From: Verrucomicrobiia bacterium
Lineage (GTDB): Bacteria; Verrucomicrobiota; Verrucomicrobiia; JABWAM01
DNA: 5,325 bases
Direction: 5' to 3'
NCBI GenBank assembly: GCA_013360985.1
Contig: JABWAM010000175.1
Span: 1-5,325, forward strand
Shown here: positions 1 to 5,010 of the stretch, piece after piece
Layout: the number at the start of each line of letters is the position of its first letter
Numbering within the stretch: the stretch's first letter is position 1
Position numbers and translations under genes: made by a program
The notes under the pieces: model-generated
What the model was told of the DNA's origin: nothing
The model's database searches: none
What the model saw: only the letters and a program-made list of their open reading frames with translations

Positions 1-1
1 G

Positions 2-388
2 CAGCTCCGCGCGTTCGTCCGCGCCCTCGGCGCGCGCGCCCCCCGCCTGCTCACGACGACGGCGGGGGACGAGGGCGTCGCCTGGGGCAACGTGAGGGCG
101 CGCGTCGCGGCGAGGAGGACGCCTTCGGAGCATCCCAAATCCCCGCGTAAGGCATGGGAGAGTCCATCCTCGGTCGAGGAACATGCGATGCCCTCGCAAT
201 ACTTTGAACTCAAACCGCTGCCGCGGCGCCGCCGGCGGCGGCGCCCTCCCTCGCTTCGCGACCGAGTGGATTTTCCTCAAGCATGGACTCTGGAAAGGGA
301 GGGCGAGGGCGGGAGGTCCCCTGAAAGAGTTCGGAACTGGACGGCTCGGCCGGCGGCCTCGCCCTACCTCGCTTCGCGAGAAAAATGA
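2..388 (+). CDS. Possible 3' end of an unidentified gene, 5' end outside window
   Basis: Frame 2 is open from the window edge to a TGA at 386-388. The first ~40 codons (to about 121) use G or C at almost every third position and read like ordinary protein, with a stretch LLTTTAGDEGVAWGNVR at about codons 16-32. I do not recognise the family. After about 121 the third-position G/C bias drops. The frame then runs through repeat unit A, which gives a poly-Arg tract (from CGG/CGC codons near 222-243), and into unit B, whose hairpin contains the stop. The real C-terminus may therefore lie earlier and have been lost by a frameshift, or the tail may have been rewritten by the repeat insertion. A minus-strand frame over 1-130 also has high G/C at third positions, so even the strand is uncertain. 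Only codons 1-40 deserve any weight. Confidence 0.25.
   Translation, partial: QLRAFVRALGARAPRLLTTTAGDEGVAWGNVRARVAARRTPSEHPKSPRKAWESPSSVEEHAMPSQYFELKPLPRRRRRRRPPSLRDRVDFPQAWTLEREGEGGRSPERVRNWTARPAASPYLASREK
231..316. repeat. Structured repeat unit A (inverted-repeat element, first copy)
   Basis: A perfect 10-bp inverted repeat pairs 242-251 (CGCCCTCCCT) with 296-305 (AGGGAGGGCG) across a 44-nt spacer. The left part, 231-261, is a direct repeat of 349-379 in unit B, with 28 of 31 positions identical and an offset of 118 bp. The right arm shares the pattern GAAAGGnAGGGC (293-304) with unit B (456-467). The two units therefore look like diverged copies of one element, with unit A the shorter and less complete. 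It carries no coding potential of its own. A REP- or MITE-like intergenic repeat is the likely class; no transposase or RAYT gene is present in the window. Confidence 0.6.
297..313 (+). other. G-quadruplex motif, four GGG tracts
   Basis: Four runs of three G lie at 297-299, 301-303, 307-309 and 311-313, separated by loops of 1, 3 and 1 nt (A, CGA, C). Tracts of three with short loops are the classic pattern for a stable parallel quadruplex in DNA or RNA on the plus strand. The motif overlaps the right arm of repeat unit A, so hairpin and quadruplex would compete. The equivalent stretch of unit B (460-476) has lost the tracts. Formation in the cell is inference. Confidence 0.5.
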
Positions 389-488
389 AGTTCGGCGGCA
401 CAACGCCGAACTTCGTGAGAGAACCTTTGGATTCTTGGAGAAAGATTTCGGACACGAAAGGTAGGGCAAGACCGCCGGCCGAGCCGTC
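340..488. repeat. Structured repeat unit B (149-nt cruciform-forming element)
   Basis: The ends form a long imperfect inverted repeat: 340-369 pairs with 459-488 at 28 of 30 positions, with mismatches only at 357/471 and 360/468. The interior holds further hairpins: 368-372/376-380 (CTCGC, loop TTC, GCGAG), a perfect 11-bp stem 387-397/404-414 with a 6-nt loop, and 446-450/455-459 (TTTCG, loop GACA, CGAAA). The folded form is a long basal stem carrying a multi-hairpin head. The left end is a near-copy of unit A (231-261). Candidates are a non-autonomous mobile element, a REP/BIME-like intergenic element or a structured RNA. The sequence shows repeat structure but does not choose among these. 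Confidence 0.7.
381..414 (-). terminator. Intrinsic terminator on minus strand
   Basis: Read on the minus strand, the perfect 11-bp stem (414-404 with 397-387) and its 6-nt loop are followed at once by ATTTTTC (386-380). That is the stem plus U-tract layout of a Rho-independent terminator. It lies about 230 nt beyond the stop of the membrane zinc-ribbon gene (645-643) and is the best candidate for ending that operon's transcript. On the plus strand no T-run follows the stem, so it would act in one direction. It sits inside repeat unit B, which may mean the repeat supplied the terminator. Confidence 0.55.
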
Positions 489-642
489 GCCTCCTTTTTG
501 TGGGGAGTCCGGAATCTCGACACGCCCCACCCACCCGGTCCTCGATGGATGATGAGGAGGGTTGCTCTCTAATAAATGGGGCGTATCCGTGGATTTGGGG
601 AGCGTCTTCCCCGCGCGGCGAGGGAAGCTTGGAAACTTTCTA
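489..642. other. Intergenic stretch without a supported gene
   Basis: Between repeat unit B and the stop of the membrane zinc-ribbon gene I see no convincing coding region. Two weak inverted repeats occur: GTGGGG/CCCCAC at 500-505 and 525-530 with a 19-nt loop, and CTTCCC/GGGAAG at 606-611 and 622-627 with a 10-nt loop. The second lies just after the zinc-ribbon stop on the minus strand. Neither has a T-tract in either direction, so neither is a convincing terminator. A short plus-strand frame (ATG 545 to TAA 646, 33 codons) shows no recognisable motif. Confidence 0.5.
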
Positions 643-1395
643 TTAAGGCGCGGCGGCGGCGGGCTTCGGCGCGGTCAGAGCCATTTCGCCGGGAGCGATC
701 TCCGCCGATGCCGCCTGCTCCAGCTTCTCTTTTTCGGGAGAAAGATCGGCGAGAAAACGCTCGAGGACGCCCGTCAAATGCGGAGAAAGCGCCGACGGCG
801 CGAGCCAACGCCCGACGCGAAACTCCTCGGGAACGAACGCCCAGCGGACCCCGTCGTTTTTCAGGCGTGCAACGACCTGCACGGCGAGGCGGAACCATTT
901 CCATTTCTGGACGATCGTGAGCGTCGCCCGCCCTTCTCCGAGCGCGACGGTGAGCTTCTCGATTTGAATGCCGCCGGCGTTTTCGCCCGCAGCTTTGCGG
1001 GTGTTGCGGACCGCCTCGGCGAGCTTGGCGTTCAGTTCCTCCTCTCGAAAGACGAACCGCTCACCCGTCTGATTCCGGTAAGCCCCGTCAAGATCGGCTC
1101 TCCGCTTCTGAAAGGCTTCGAGGTCCTTGGCGTCCGGAAGGCGACTCGCGTCGCGAGGCAAAAGCCATATGGAAACGAAAAAGGCGGTGGCCGCCGCGAG
1201 AAGGGTGATCTGGACGAACTTCTTGAAGAGGAACATCGCGACGTGCGCAAACGGCACGCTCGCCTTCCCCTTGCGCGCGCCGCGACGGATGCGGCTCGGC
1301 ACGCCGACCCGGCTGATCTCCAGTTTCTGACCGCACTTGGCGCAGAAGATGCGGCCAATGTCGTTATCGTGACCGCACTGGGGACAGTTCAGCAT
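643..1395 (-). CDS. Membrane-anchored zinc-ribbon protein, unknown function
   Basis: This 250-residue protein has three parts. Residues 1-25 are a zinc ribbon with two CxxC knuckles (C4/C7 and C18/C21). A basic linker follows (about 30-60). A single hydrophobic segment spans about 58-80, with KK on its N-terminal side, which fits a cytoplasmic N-terminus and an exported C-terminus. The remaining ~170 residues look like a folded mixed domain (FREEELNAKL at 116-125, then alternating hydrophobic strands at about 143-200 ending in VGRWLAP), closing with an Ala/Pro-rich tail. The layout loosely resembles lipid-binding DUF2993/YpmS-like extracytoplasmic domains, but that is a guess from pattern. 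The gene begins 12 nt after the FmdB-type gene, so the two are probably co-transcribed. AAGG lies about 10 nt before the ATG. The stop is TAA. The zinc site and membrane anchor are clear; the function is unknown. Confidence 0.85.
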   Translation of the reverse strand: MLNCPQCGHDNDIGRIFCAKCGQKLEISRVGVPSRIRRGARKGKASVPFAHVAMFLFKKFVQITLLAAATAFFVSIWLLPRDASRLPDAKDLEAFQKRRADLDGAYRNQTGERFVFREEELNAKLAEAVRNTRKAAGENAGGIQIEKLTVALGEGRATLTIVQKWKWFRLAVQVVARLKNDGVRWAFVPEEFRVGRWLAPSALSPHLTGVLERFLADLSPEKEKLEQAASAEIAPGEMALTAPKPAAAAP

Positions 1396-1407
1396 AAAAA
1401 CACGGCC

Positions 1408-1731
1408 TTACGCCTTGCTCTTTTTCGCGGGAGACTCCTTCTTTCCCGACGAAGAATCTCCGCCCTCCTTCTTCACGGAAGGCGATGCGGCATCCTTCTC
1501 CTTCTTCGCCGCCTGTTTGTAGCCTTCGCTTCGGTAGTCGGTGATGTAGAAGCCGCTCCCCTTGAAAATGAGACCGGCGCCGGCGCTGAGGAGCCGTTTG
1601 AGACGACCCTTCCCCCACGGTTTGCGTCCGCATTTTTCCTTCGGACAGGTCCGGAGAGGATCCGCCTTCATGGACTGGACGACTTCGAGGGTCTTCCCGC
1701 ATTTTTGGCAAGCGTATTCGTAGGTCGGCAT
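1408..1731 (-). CDS. FmdB-family zinc-ribbon protein
   Basis: The protein has 107 residues from the canonical FmdB start MPTYEYAC. The N-terminal zinc ribbon has C8-x2-C11 and a second pair, C29 and C34. The family core GAGLIFKGSGFYITDYR lies at about 51-67, and a Lys/Ser-rich, probably disordered tail runs from about 75 to the end. The family is often annotated as a putative regulatory protein after a formamidase/amidase regulator, but its biochemical role is generally unknown. An oddity is the second knuckle: it is C-x4-C followed by a basic insertion (about 35-44) rather than the usual CxxC, so metal geometry may differ. An upstream ATG in frame at 1782 would add 17 residues without family likeness, so 1731 is preferred. 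No clear Shine-Dalgarno precedes it. It is the first gene of a pair with the membrane zinc-ribbon gene. Confidence 0.9.
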   Translation of the reverse strand: MPTYEYACQKCGKTLEVVQSMKADPLRTCPKEKCGRKPWGKGRLKRLLSAGAGLIFKGSGFYITDYRSEGYKQAAKKEKDAASPSVKKEGGDSSSGKKESPAKKSKA

Positions 1732-1759
1732 GGTGCGAAAACCGTAATTTCTACGCACC
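1732..1759. promoter_or_regulatory. Short inverted repeat at the fmdB-type start codon
   Basis: GGTGCG (1732-1737) and CGCACC (1754-1759) form a 6-bp inverted repeat with a 16-nt loop. The first half directly abuts the start codon of the FmdB-type gene. In the leader RNA it could mask the initiation region, or in DNA it could bind a dimeric protein. Six bases are few in G+C-rich DNA, so chance is a real alternative. Confidence 0.2.
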
Positions 1760-1776
1760 GGCATCGCGCGCGGCAA
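1748..1776 (-). promoter_or_regulatory. Candidate sigma70-type promoter for the zinc-ribbon pair
   Basis: On the minus strand TTGCCG (1776-1771) and TAGAAA (1753-1748) are separated by 17 nt. Each hexamer matches the -35 or -10 consensus at 4 of 6 positions. A start about 7 nt further on would leave a leader of only some 10-15 nt before the ATG at 1731. It lies in the 92-nt gap after nfnB, the only place upstream for a separate promoter. The match is moderate. Confidence 0.3.
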
Positions 1777-1805
1777 ATCCAAAAATGGCCCTCGCCCGGC
1801 GCCTC

Positions 1806-1825
1806 AAAACCGCCGATTCGCGGTT
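1806..1825 (-). terminator. Weak terminator-like hairpin at the nfnB stop
   Basis: On the minus strand AACCGC (1825-1820, including the last two bases of the TAA stop) pairs with GCGGTT (1813-1808) across a 6-nt loop. It is followed by TT and then GAGG. The stem is short and the T-run is only four bases, half of it inside the stem. It may partly end the nfnAB transcript before the zinc-ribbon pair, but read-through is equally possible. Confidence 0.3.
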
Positions 1826-3287
1826 AGTTCTCCTCAATTCCCACCCGCGTCGCCTTGGCGACGGCCCTCCCGTCGCGTTGGCCGCGAAGATATTCGTCCA
1901 TGGCCGCGGCGGCGCGTTTGCCGGCGCCCATCGCCAGGATGACCGTTGCGCCGCCGGTGACGTTGTCGCCTCCCGCGAAGACCCCGAGTTTTGTCGTCGC
2001 TCCGTCGACGTCCACTTCGATCGTGCCGCGAGGCGTCACGTCCAGGCCAGCCGTCGTTTCCGGCACGATTCGGTTGGGGTTGTTGCCGAGCGCGACGATC
2101 ACCGTCTCCGCGTCGAGAACGAAATGGCTGCCGGCGATTGGGTGCGGGCGGCGGCGTCCCGAGGCGTCCGGTTCGCCGAGCTCCATGCGGACGCATTCCA
2201 TGCCCCGGACCCAGCCGTCCCCGCGGTCGAGGAGTTTCACCGGAGCGGTGAGCAGGAAAAATTCGATCCCCTCCTCGAGTCCATGCGCGATCTCTTCCGC
2301 GCGCGCGGGCATTTCCGCGCGGCTGCGGCGGTAAACGACGCACACCTTTTCGGGCCCGAGGCGGCGCGCGACGCGCGCCGCGTCCATCGCGGTATTCCCG
2401 CCGCCCACCACAACGACGCGCCGTCCGACAAAGACCGGCGTGTGATGCCGTGGGAAATCGTGCGCCTTCATGAGATTGATGCGGATGAGGAACTCGTTGG
2501 CGGAATACACCCCGTTGAGATGCTCGCCTGGAACGCCGAGCAAGATCGGCAGGCCGGCGCCCGTGCCGAGAAACACGGCGCCGAATCCTTCTCCCAAGAG
2601 TTCCTCCACGGTGACGGTTTGCCCGACGAGCGCGTTCGTGCGGATCTCGGCGCCCAGGCGCCGCAACTGCTGGATCTCGTACCGCACGATCTCCTTGGGC
2701 AACCGAAACTCGGGAATCCCGTACATGAGCACTCCGCCCGGCTCGTGGAGCGCCTCGAAGATCGTCACGCGATACCCGCGCCGGAGCAGTTCTCCCGCCG
2801 CCGCGATCCCCGCGGGGCCCGAGCCGACGATGGCCACGCGCTCCGGCCGGGTCATCGGGAGCGACGGCGGCGGCGCGGAAGACTCCGTGCGCGCCCAATC
2901 GCCGACGAACCGTTCGAGCCGTCCGATGGCGACCGGTTCGCCCTTCCGCCCGACGACGCACACCTTTTCGCACTGAGTTTCCTGGGGGCAGACCCGTCCG
3001 CAAACCGCCGGCAGATCGGTCGCTTCGCGCAAAGTGCGCGCCGCGCCTTCGAAATCGCCCTTCACCATCCGCGCGATGAACCCGGGGATGTCGATCCCCA
3101 CCGGGCATCCCTCGACGCACAACGGTTTCCGGCACAACAAACAGCGCTCCGCCTCCGCCTGCGCCAACTCGGGAGTCAACCCGAGCGCGACCTCGCAAAA
3201 GTTCGTCACGCGCGCCGCCGCGGCCTGGTGCGGCATCGGCTGACGCGGCGGCCGCGGACGACGGACCGTGAGAGGCGCCCCGCTCAT
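1824..3287 (-). CDS. nfnB: NfnB/SudA-type large subunit, glutamate synthase beta-like flavoprotein
   Basis: This 487-residue subunit belongs to the glutamate synthase small-chain/SudA/NfnB family and is soluble and cytoplasmic. The N-terminal ferredoxin-like domain has Cys sets C49, C52, C57, C61 and C96, C100, C106, C110 for two 4Fe-4S clusters. A Rossmann FAD site lies at 151-167 (VAIVGSGPAG), an NADP(H) site at 291-311 (VVVVGGGNTAMDAARVA) with YRRSRAEMPA at 319-328, and a closing FAD segment at 435-467 (FAGGDNVTGGATVILAMGAG). With NfnA it should catalyse NADH- and reduced-ferredoxin-dependent NADP+ reduction, or the reverse. Such proteins are often annotated gltA/gltD, but no glutamate synthase large subunit lies nearby and the partner is NfnA-like. 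The start at 3287 overlaps the nfnA stop as ATGA and has GAAGG 7 nt upstream. An ATG at 3332 would give a 49-nt overlap with no ribosome site. Confidence 0.92.
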   Translation of the reverse strand: MSGAPLTVRRPRPPRQPMPHQAAAARVTNFCEVALGLTPELAQAEAERCLLCRKPLCVEGCPVGIDIPGFIARMVKGDFEGAARTLREATDLPAVCGRVCPQETQCEKVCVVGRKGEPVAIGRLERFVGDWARTESSAPPPSLPMTRPERVAIVGSGPAGIAAAGELLRRGYRVTIFEALHEPGGVLMYGIPEFRLPKEIVRYEIQQLRRLGAEIRTNALVGQTVTVEELLGEGFGAVFLGTGAGLPILLGVPGEHLNGVYSANEFLIRINLMKAHDFPRHHTPVFVGRRVVVVGGGNTAMDAARVARRLGPEKVCVVYRRSRAEMPARAEEIAHGLEEGIEFFLLTAPVKLLDRGDGWVRGMECVRMELGEPDASGRRRPHPIAGSHFVLDAETVIVALGNNPNRIVPETTAGLDVTPRGTIEVDVDGATTKLGVFAGGDNVTGGATVILAMGAGKRAAAAMDEYLRGQRDGRAVAKATRVGIEEN

Positions 3288-3299
3288 TGCGGCGCCTTC
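3284..3299 (-). promoter_or_regulatory. Coupled stop/start overlap with ribosome site for nfnB
   Basis: The nfnA stop TGA (3286-3284) and nfnB start ATG (3287-3285) share bases in an ATGA. GAAGG (3299-3295) lies 7 nt upstream of the ATG, inside nfnA, and a second GGGAGG lies at 3306-3301. This layout indicates translational coupling, consistent with two subunits made in equal amounts. It also decides the nfnB start. Confidence 0.7.
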
Positions 3300-4126
3300 G
3301 CCTCCCTCGGTCCGAGCGCCTGCAGCGCGCATTCGCGGAGGTGGTGATACCCCTTGAGGCGCAGAGCCAGCCTGTCGAAATCCACCCGATGCCCGTCAAA
3401 CTCGGGCCCATCCACGCACGCAAATCTTGTCTCTCCTCCGACGCTCACCCGGCAGCCTCCGCACATGCCCGTGCCGTCCACCATGATCGGATTGAGACTT
3501 ACGATCGTGGGAATCCCGGCCTCCTTCGTCACCGCGCAGACCGCCTTCATCATCGGCACGGGACCAATGACCGCGGCGAACGCGTAACGATCGTCCTGCC
3601 GCAGGCGGTCGCGAAGAAGATCGGAGACCAGGCCGCGCGTTCCCGAGCTTCCGTCATCGGTCGCGATATGGAGATCCGCGCACACGCGGCGCATCTCCTC
3701 TTCAAGGATCAGCAGGCGTTGTTCGCGCGCGCCGAGAATGCCCGTTACGCGGTTGCCGGCGGCCGTTAGAGCCGCGGCAATCGGATAGAGCGGCGCGACA
3801 CCGATGCCGCCTCCGACGCAGACGCAATCTCCGTGCCGCCGAATTTCCGTGGGCCGTCCCAGCGGACCGAGCAGATCCAAGATCGCGTCTCCAGGATTCA
3901 GCCGCGCCATCAGCGCGGAGCTGACGCCGACCTCCTGCACGATCAAGGTAATGCTTCCCTCCTCCGAATCGGAATCCACGATCGTCAGCGGAAAGCGTTC
4001 GCCCTCCTCGCGAAGGCGGAGCAGCACGAACTGCCCCGGTTTGCGGCGACGCGCCACGTCTGGGGCGCGCACGCGGTAGCGGGTCACCCCGGGCGCCAGC
4101 GATTCTTTGAAAATAATCCGATGCAC
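3284..4126 (-). CDS. nfnA: NfnA/SudB-type small subunit, ferredoxin-NADP reductase family
   Basis: The 280 residues match the usual length of the ferredoxin:NADP reductase alpha/SudB family. The N-terminal half is an FAD-binding barrel with the flavin motif RFPLT at 44-48. The pyridine nucleotide domain begins with GGGIGVAPLYPIA at 105-117. The C-terminal 2Fe-2S region is VDGTGMCGGCRV at 216-227 plus C237. Cysteines C222, C225 and C237, with D217 as the likely fourth ligand, fit the Asp(Cys)3 ligation reported for the P. furiosus homologue. In Nfn complexes this subunit binds NAD(H) and passes electrons to NfnB. The start is GTG: 4126 gives the normal family N-terminus and no Shine-Dalgarno is visible, consistent with a leaderless transcript. 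It is first in the operon and overlaps nfnB by 4 nt. Alternative names are sulfide dehydrogenase beta or a dihydroorotate dehydrogenase electron-transfer-like protein. Confidence 0.92.
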   Translation of the reverse strand: MHRIIFKESLAPGVTRYRVRAPDVARRRKPGQFVLLRLREEGERFPLTIVDSDSEEGSITLIVQEVGVSSALMARLNPGDAILDLLGPLGRPTEIRRHGDCVCVGGGIGVAPLYPIAAALTAAGNRVTGILGAREQRLLILEEEMRRVCADLHIATDDGSSGTRGLVSDLLRDRLRQDDRYAFAAVIGPVPMMKAVCAVTKEAGIPTIVSLNPIMVDGTGMCGGCRVSVGGETRFACVDGPEFDGHRVDFDRLALRLKGYHHLRECALQALGPREAKAPQ

Positions 4127-4132
4127 GGGGAA

Positions 4133-4160
4133 ATATTAGCTTCGATATTGCGCATCCCAA
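4133..4160 (-). promoter_or_regulatory. Candidate nfnAB promoter, probably leaderless
   Basis: On the minus strand TTGGGA (4160-4155) and TAATAT (4138-4133) are separated by 16 nt. The -10 element matches TATAAT at 4 of 6 positions and sits in an AT-rich island that stands out in this G+C-rich DNA. Only six bases (TTCCCC) lie between it and the GTG of nfnA, so transcription would begin at or within a base or two of the start codon. The absence of a Shine-Dalgarno before that GTG agrees with this. It has not been shown experimentally. Confidence 0.45.
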
Positions 4161-4201
4161 GGCGAAAGATTCCACCGTGCGACCGCCGTCGGAAAGCCAA
4201 G

Positions 4202-4227
4202 GCCGCCGCGGAATGATCCGAGGCGGC
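4202..4227. promoter_or_regulatory. Palindrome in the nfnA-exoD divergent intergenic region
   Basis: GCCGCC (4202-4207) pairs with GGCGGC (4222-4227). After one mismatch, CGGA (4209-4212) pairs with TCCG (4217-4220) around the loop ATGA. Ten of eleven positions pair. There is no T-tract on either side, so it is not a terminator. Its place between divergent genes suits an operator, or a hairpin in the exoD leader. The G+C background makes chance pairing easier. Confidence 0.3.
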
Positions 4228-4280
4228 GCGACCGCAAGGGCTTGAACTGTCGGCCGAAACGGGCATGGTGGCGGCCGGCT

Positions 4281-4907
4281 ATGCCCCCGTCGCTTCTCCC
4301 TCCTCGCGGAACGCGCCTTTCGGAGGATCTCGCGCAACTCGGAGACGCCGCGGAGGAAGGCCCGTTGACGATGAACCGCCTCCTGCGGGCGGCGCGCGGA
4401 CGCGGATTCCCGGCGCTGCTCGCCATCCTGACGCTGCCCTTCATCATCCCGCTGCCGTTGCCCGGTCTCTCGACACCTTTCGGGATTGCCATCGCACTGT
4501 TCGGCTTGCGTCTTGCGATCCTTCGACGGCCGCTGCTTCCGCGATGGCTCCTCCGACGCAAGATCCCGCCCGTCGTCGCGCGCGCACTCCTTCATCGCGG
4601 CGTGCCGATCATTCGCCGCGCCGAACGCTGGCTGTATCCGCGTCTCCTCCCGCTGTCGCGCTGGCCGCCCTTTCGTTCGATCACAGGGTTAGCCGTCGCT
4701 TCCTGCGGATTCGTGCTCGCGTTGCCGGTCCCGATTCCCTTTTCCAACACCCTCCCCGCGCTCGGCGCCCTGCTCCTCGCGCTCGGCGCCATGGAAGAAG
4801 ACGGCCTCTTCCTCCTGCTCGGCTGGGTGCTCTCGCTCGCCGCCTGGATCGCCCTAGCCGTTCTCTGTTGGATGGGGAAAATCGGTCTTCATCACCTCCT
4901 CCTCTGA
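4281..4907 (+). CDS. ExoD-family inner-membrane protein
   Basis: The 208-residue product matches the ExoD family (exopolysaccharide synthesis, ExoD), named for a Sinorhizobium gene affecting exopolysaccharide and alkali tolerance; its biochemical role is not settled. A short soluble N-terminus (RLSEDLAQLGDAAEEGPLT, 12-30) has the family's usual character. It is followed by hydrophobic segments at about 42-60, 66-82, 133-152, 156-171 and 175-197. Signature stretches are LPLPLPGLSTPFG at 56-68 and LPVPIPFSNTLPALGALLLA at 148-167, with EEDGL at 172-176. The preferred start is ATG 4281, with GGTGG 9 nt upstream. A TTG at 4242 in the same frame would add 13 residues lacking family likeness. It is transcribed divergently from nfnA, and no functional link to its neighbours is evident. 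Confidence 0.85.
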   Translation: MPPSLLPPRGTRLSEDLAQLGDAAEEGPLTMNRLLRAARGRGFPALLAILTLPFIIPLPLPGLSTPFGIAIALFGLRLAILRRPLLPRWLLRRKIPPVVARALLHRGVPIIRRAERWLYPRLLPLSRWPPFRSITGLAVASCGFVLALPVPIPFSNTLPALGALLLALGAMEEDGLFLLLGWVLSLAAWIALAVLCWMGKIGLHHLLL

Positions 4908-5010
4908 CGCGGAGGACGCGCCTCTCCGCGCGGCGGCGACGATTGTTACCAGCCGACCGCAACGACCTTTTTCGCTCGCGCCGCAACGCGGCGCCCCGCA
5001 TCCTCCCTTC
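4908..5010 (+). other. Gap between exoD and guaD with two GC hairpins, no clear terminator
   Basis: Just after the exoD stop, CGCGGAG (4908-4914) pairs with CTCCGCG (4924-4930) across 9 nt. Nearer to guaD, GCGCCGC (4978-4984) pairs perfectly with GCGGCGC (4988-4994) around AAC, ending 16 nt before the guaD ATG. A T-run (4968-4972) precedes rather than follows the second hairpin, so neither reads as an intrinsic terminator on the plus strand. No strong promoter stands out, so exoD and guaD may be co-transcribed. Confidence 0.3.

Noticed and set aside
231..488. CRISPR-like array
   Set aside because: There are only two diverged copies with unequal spacing and internal inverted structure, and no short regular repeats or cas genes.
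210..530. Minus-strand 106-codon frame across the repeat region
   Set aside because: It is made almost entirely of repeat units A and B and their spacer, so it is better explained as repeat sequence than as protein.
500..530. GTGGGG/CCCCAC inverted repeat as a terminator
   Set aside because: The T-run at 495-499 precedes the stem on the plus strand, which gives A residues after it on the minus strand. Neither direction has the required layout.
545..646. 33-codon plus-strand frame starting with ATG
   Set aside because: No ribosome site precedes it, there is no motif, and its end overlaps the stop of the opposite-strand gene. It is too short to support.
562..1827. Long plus-strand open frame of 421 codons starting with TTG and preceded by GAGGAGG
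   Set aside because: It lies antisense to the FmdB-type and membrane zinc-ribbon genes, which have clear motifs. Its translation shows no recognisable domain and it ends inside the end of nfnB. It is a G+C-driven shadow.
1824..3287. Assignment as glutamate synthase (GltD) small chain
   Set aside because: The family motifs are shared, but no large subunit is adjacent and the coupled partner is an NfnA/SudB-type subunit, which favours the Nfn/Sud assignment.
1785..3347. Long plus-strand open frame of 520 codons
   Set aside because: It is antisense to nfnB, which has complete cofactor motifs. The translation is rich in Arg, Ala and His with no family likeness.
1834..3423. Minus-strand frame of 529 codons overlapping nfnB in another frame
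   Set aside because: It is an Arg-rich shadow of nfnB with no motifs.
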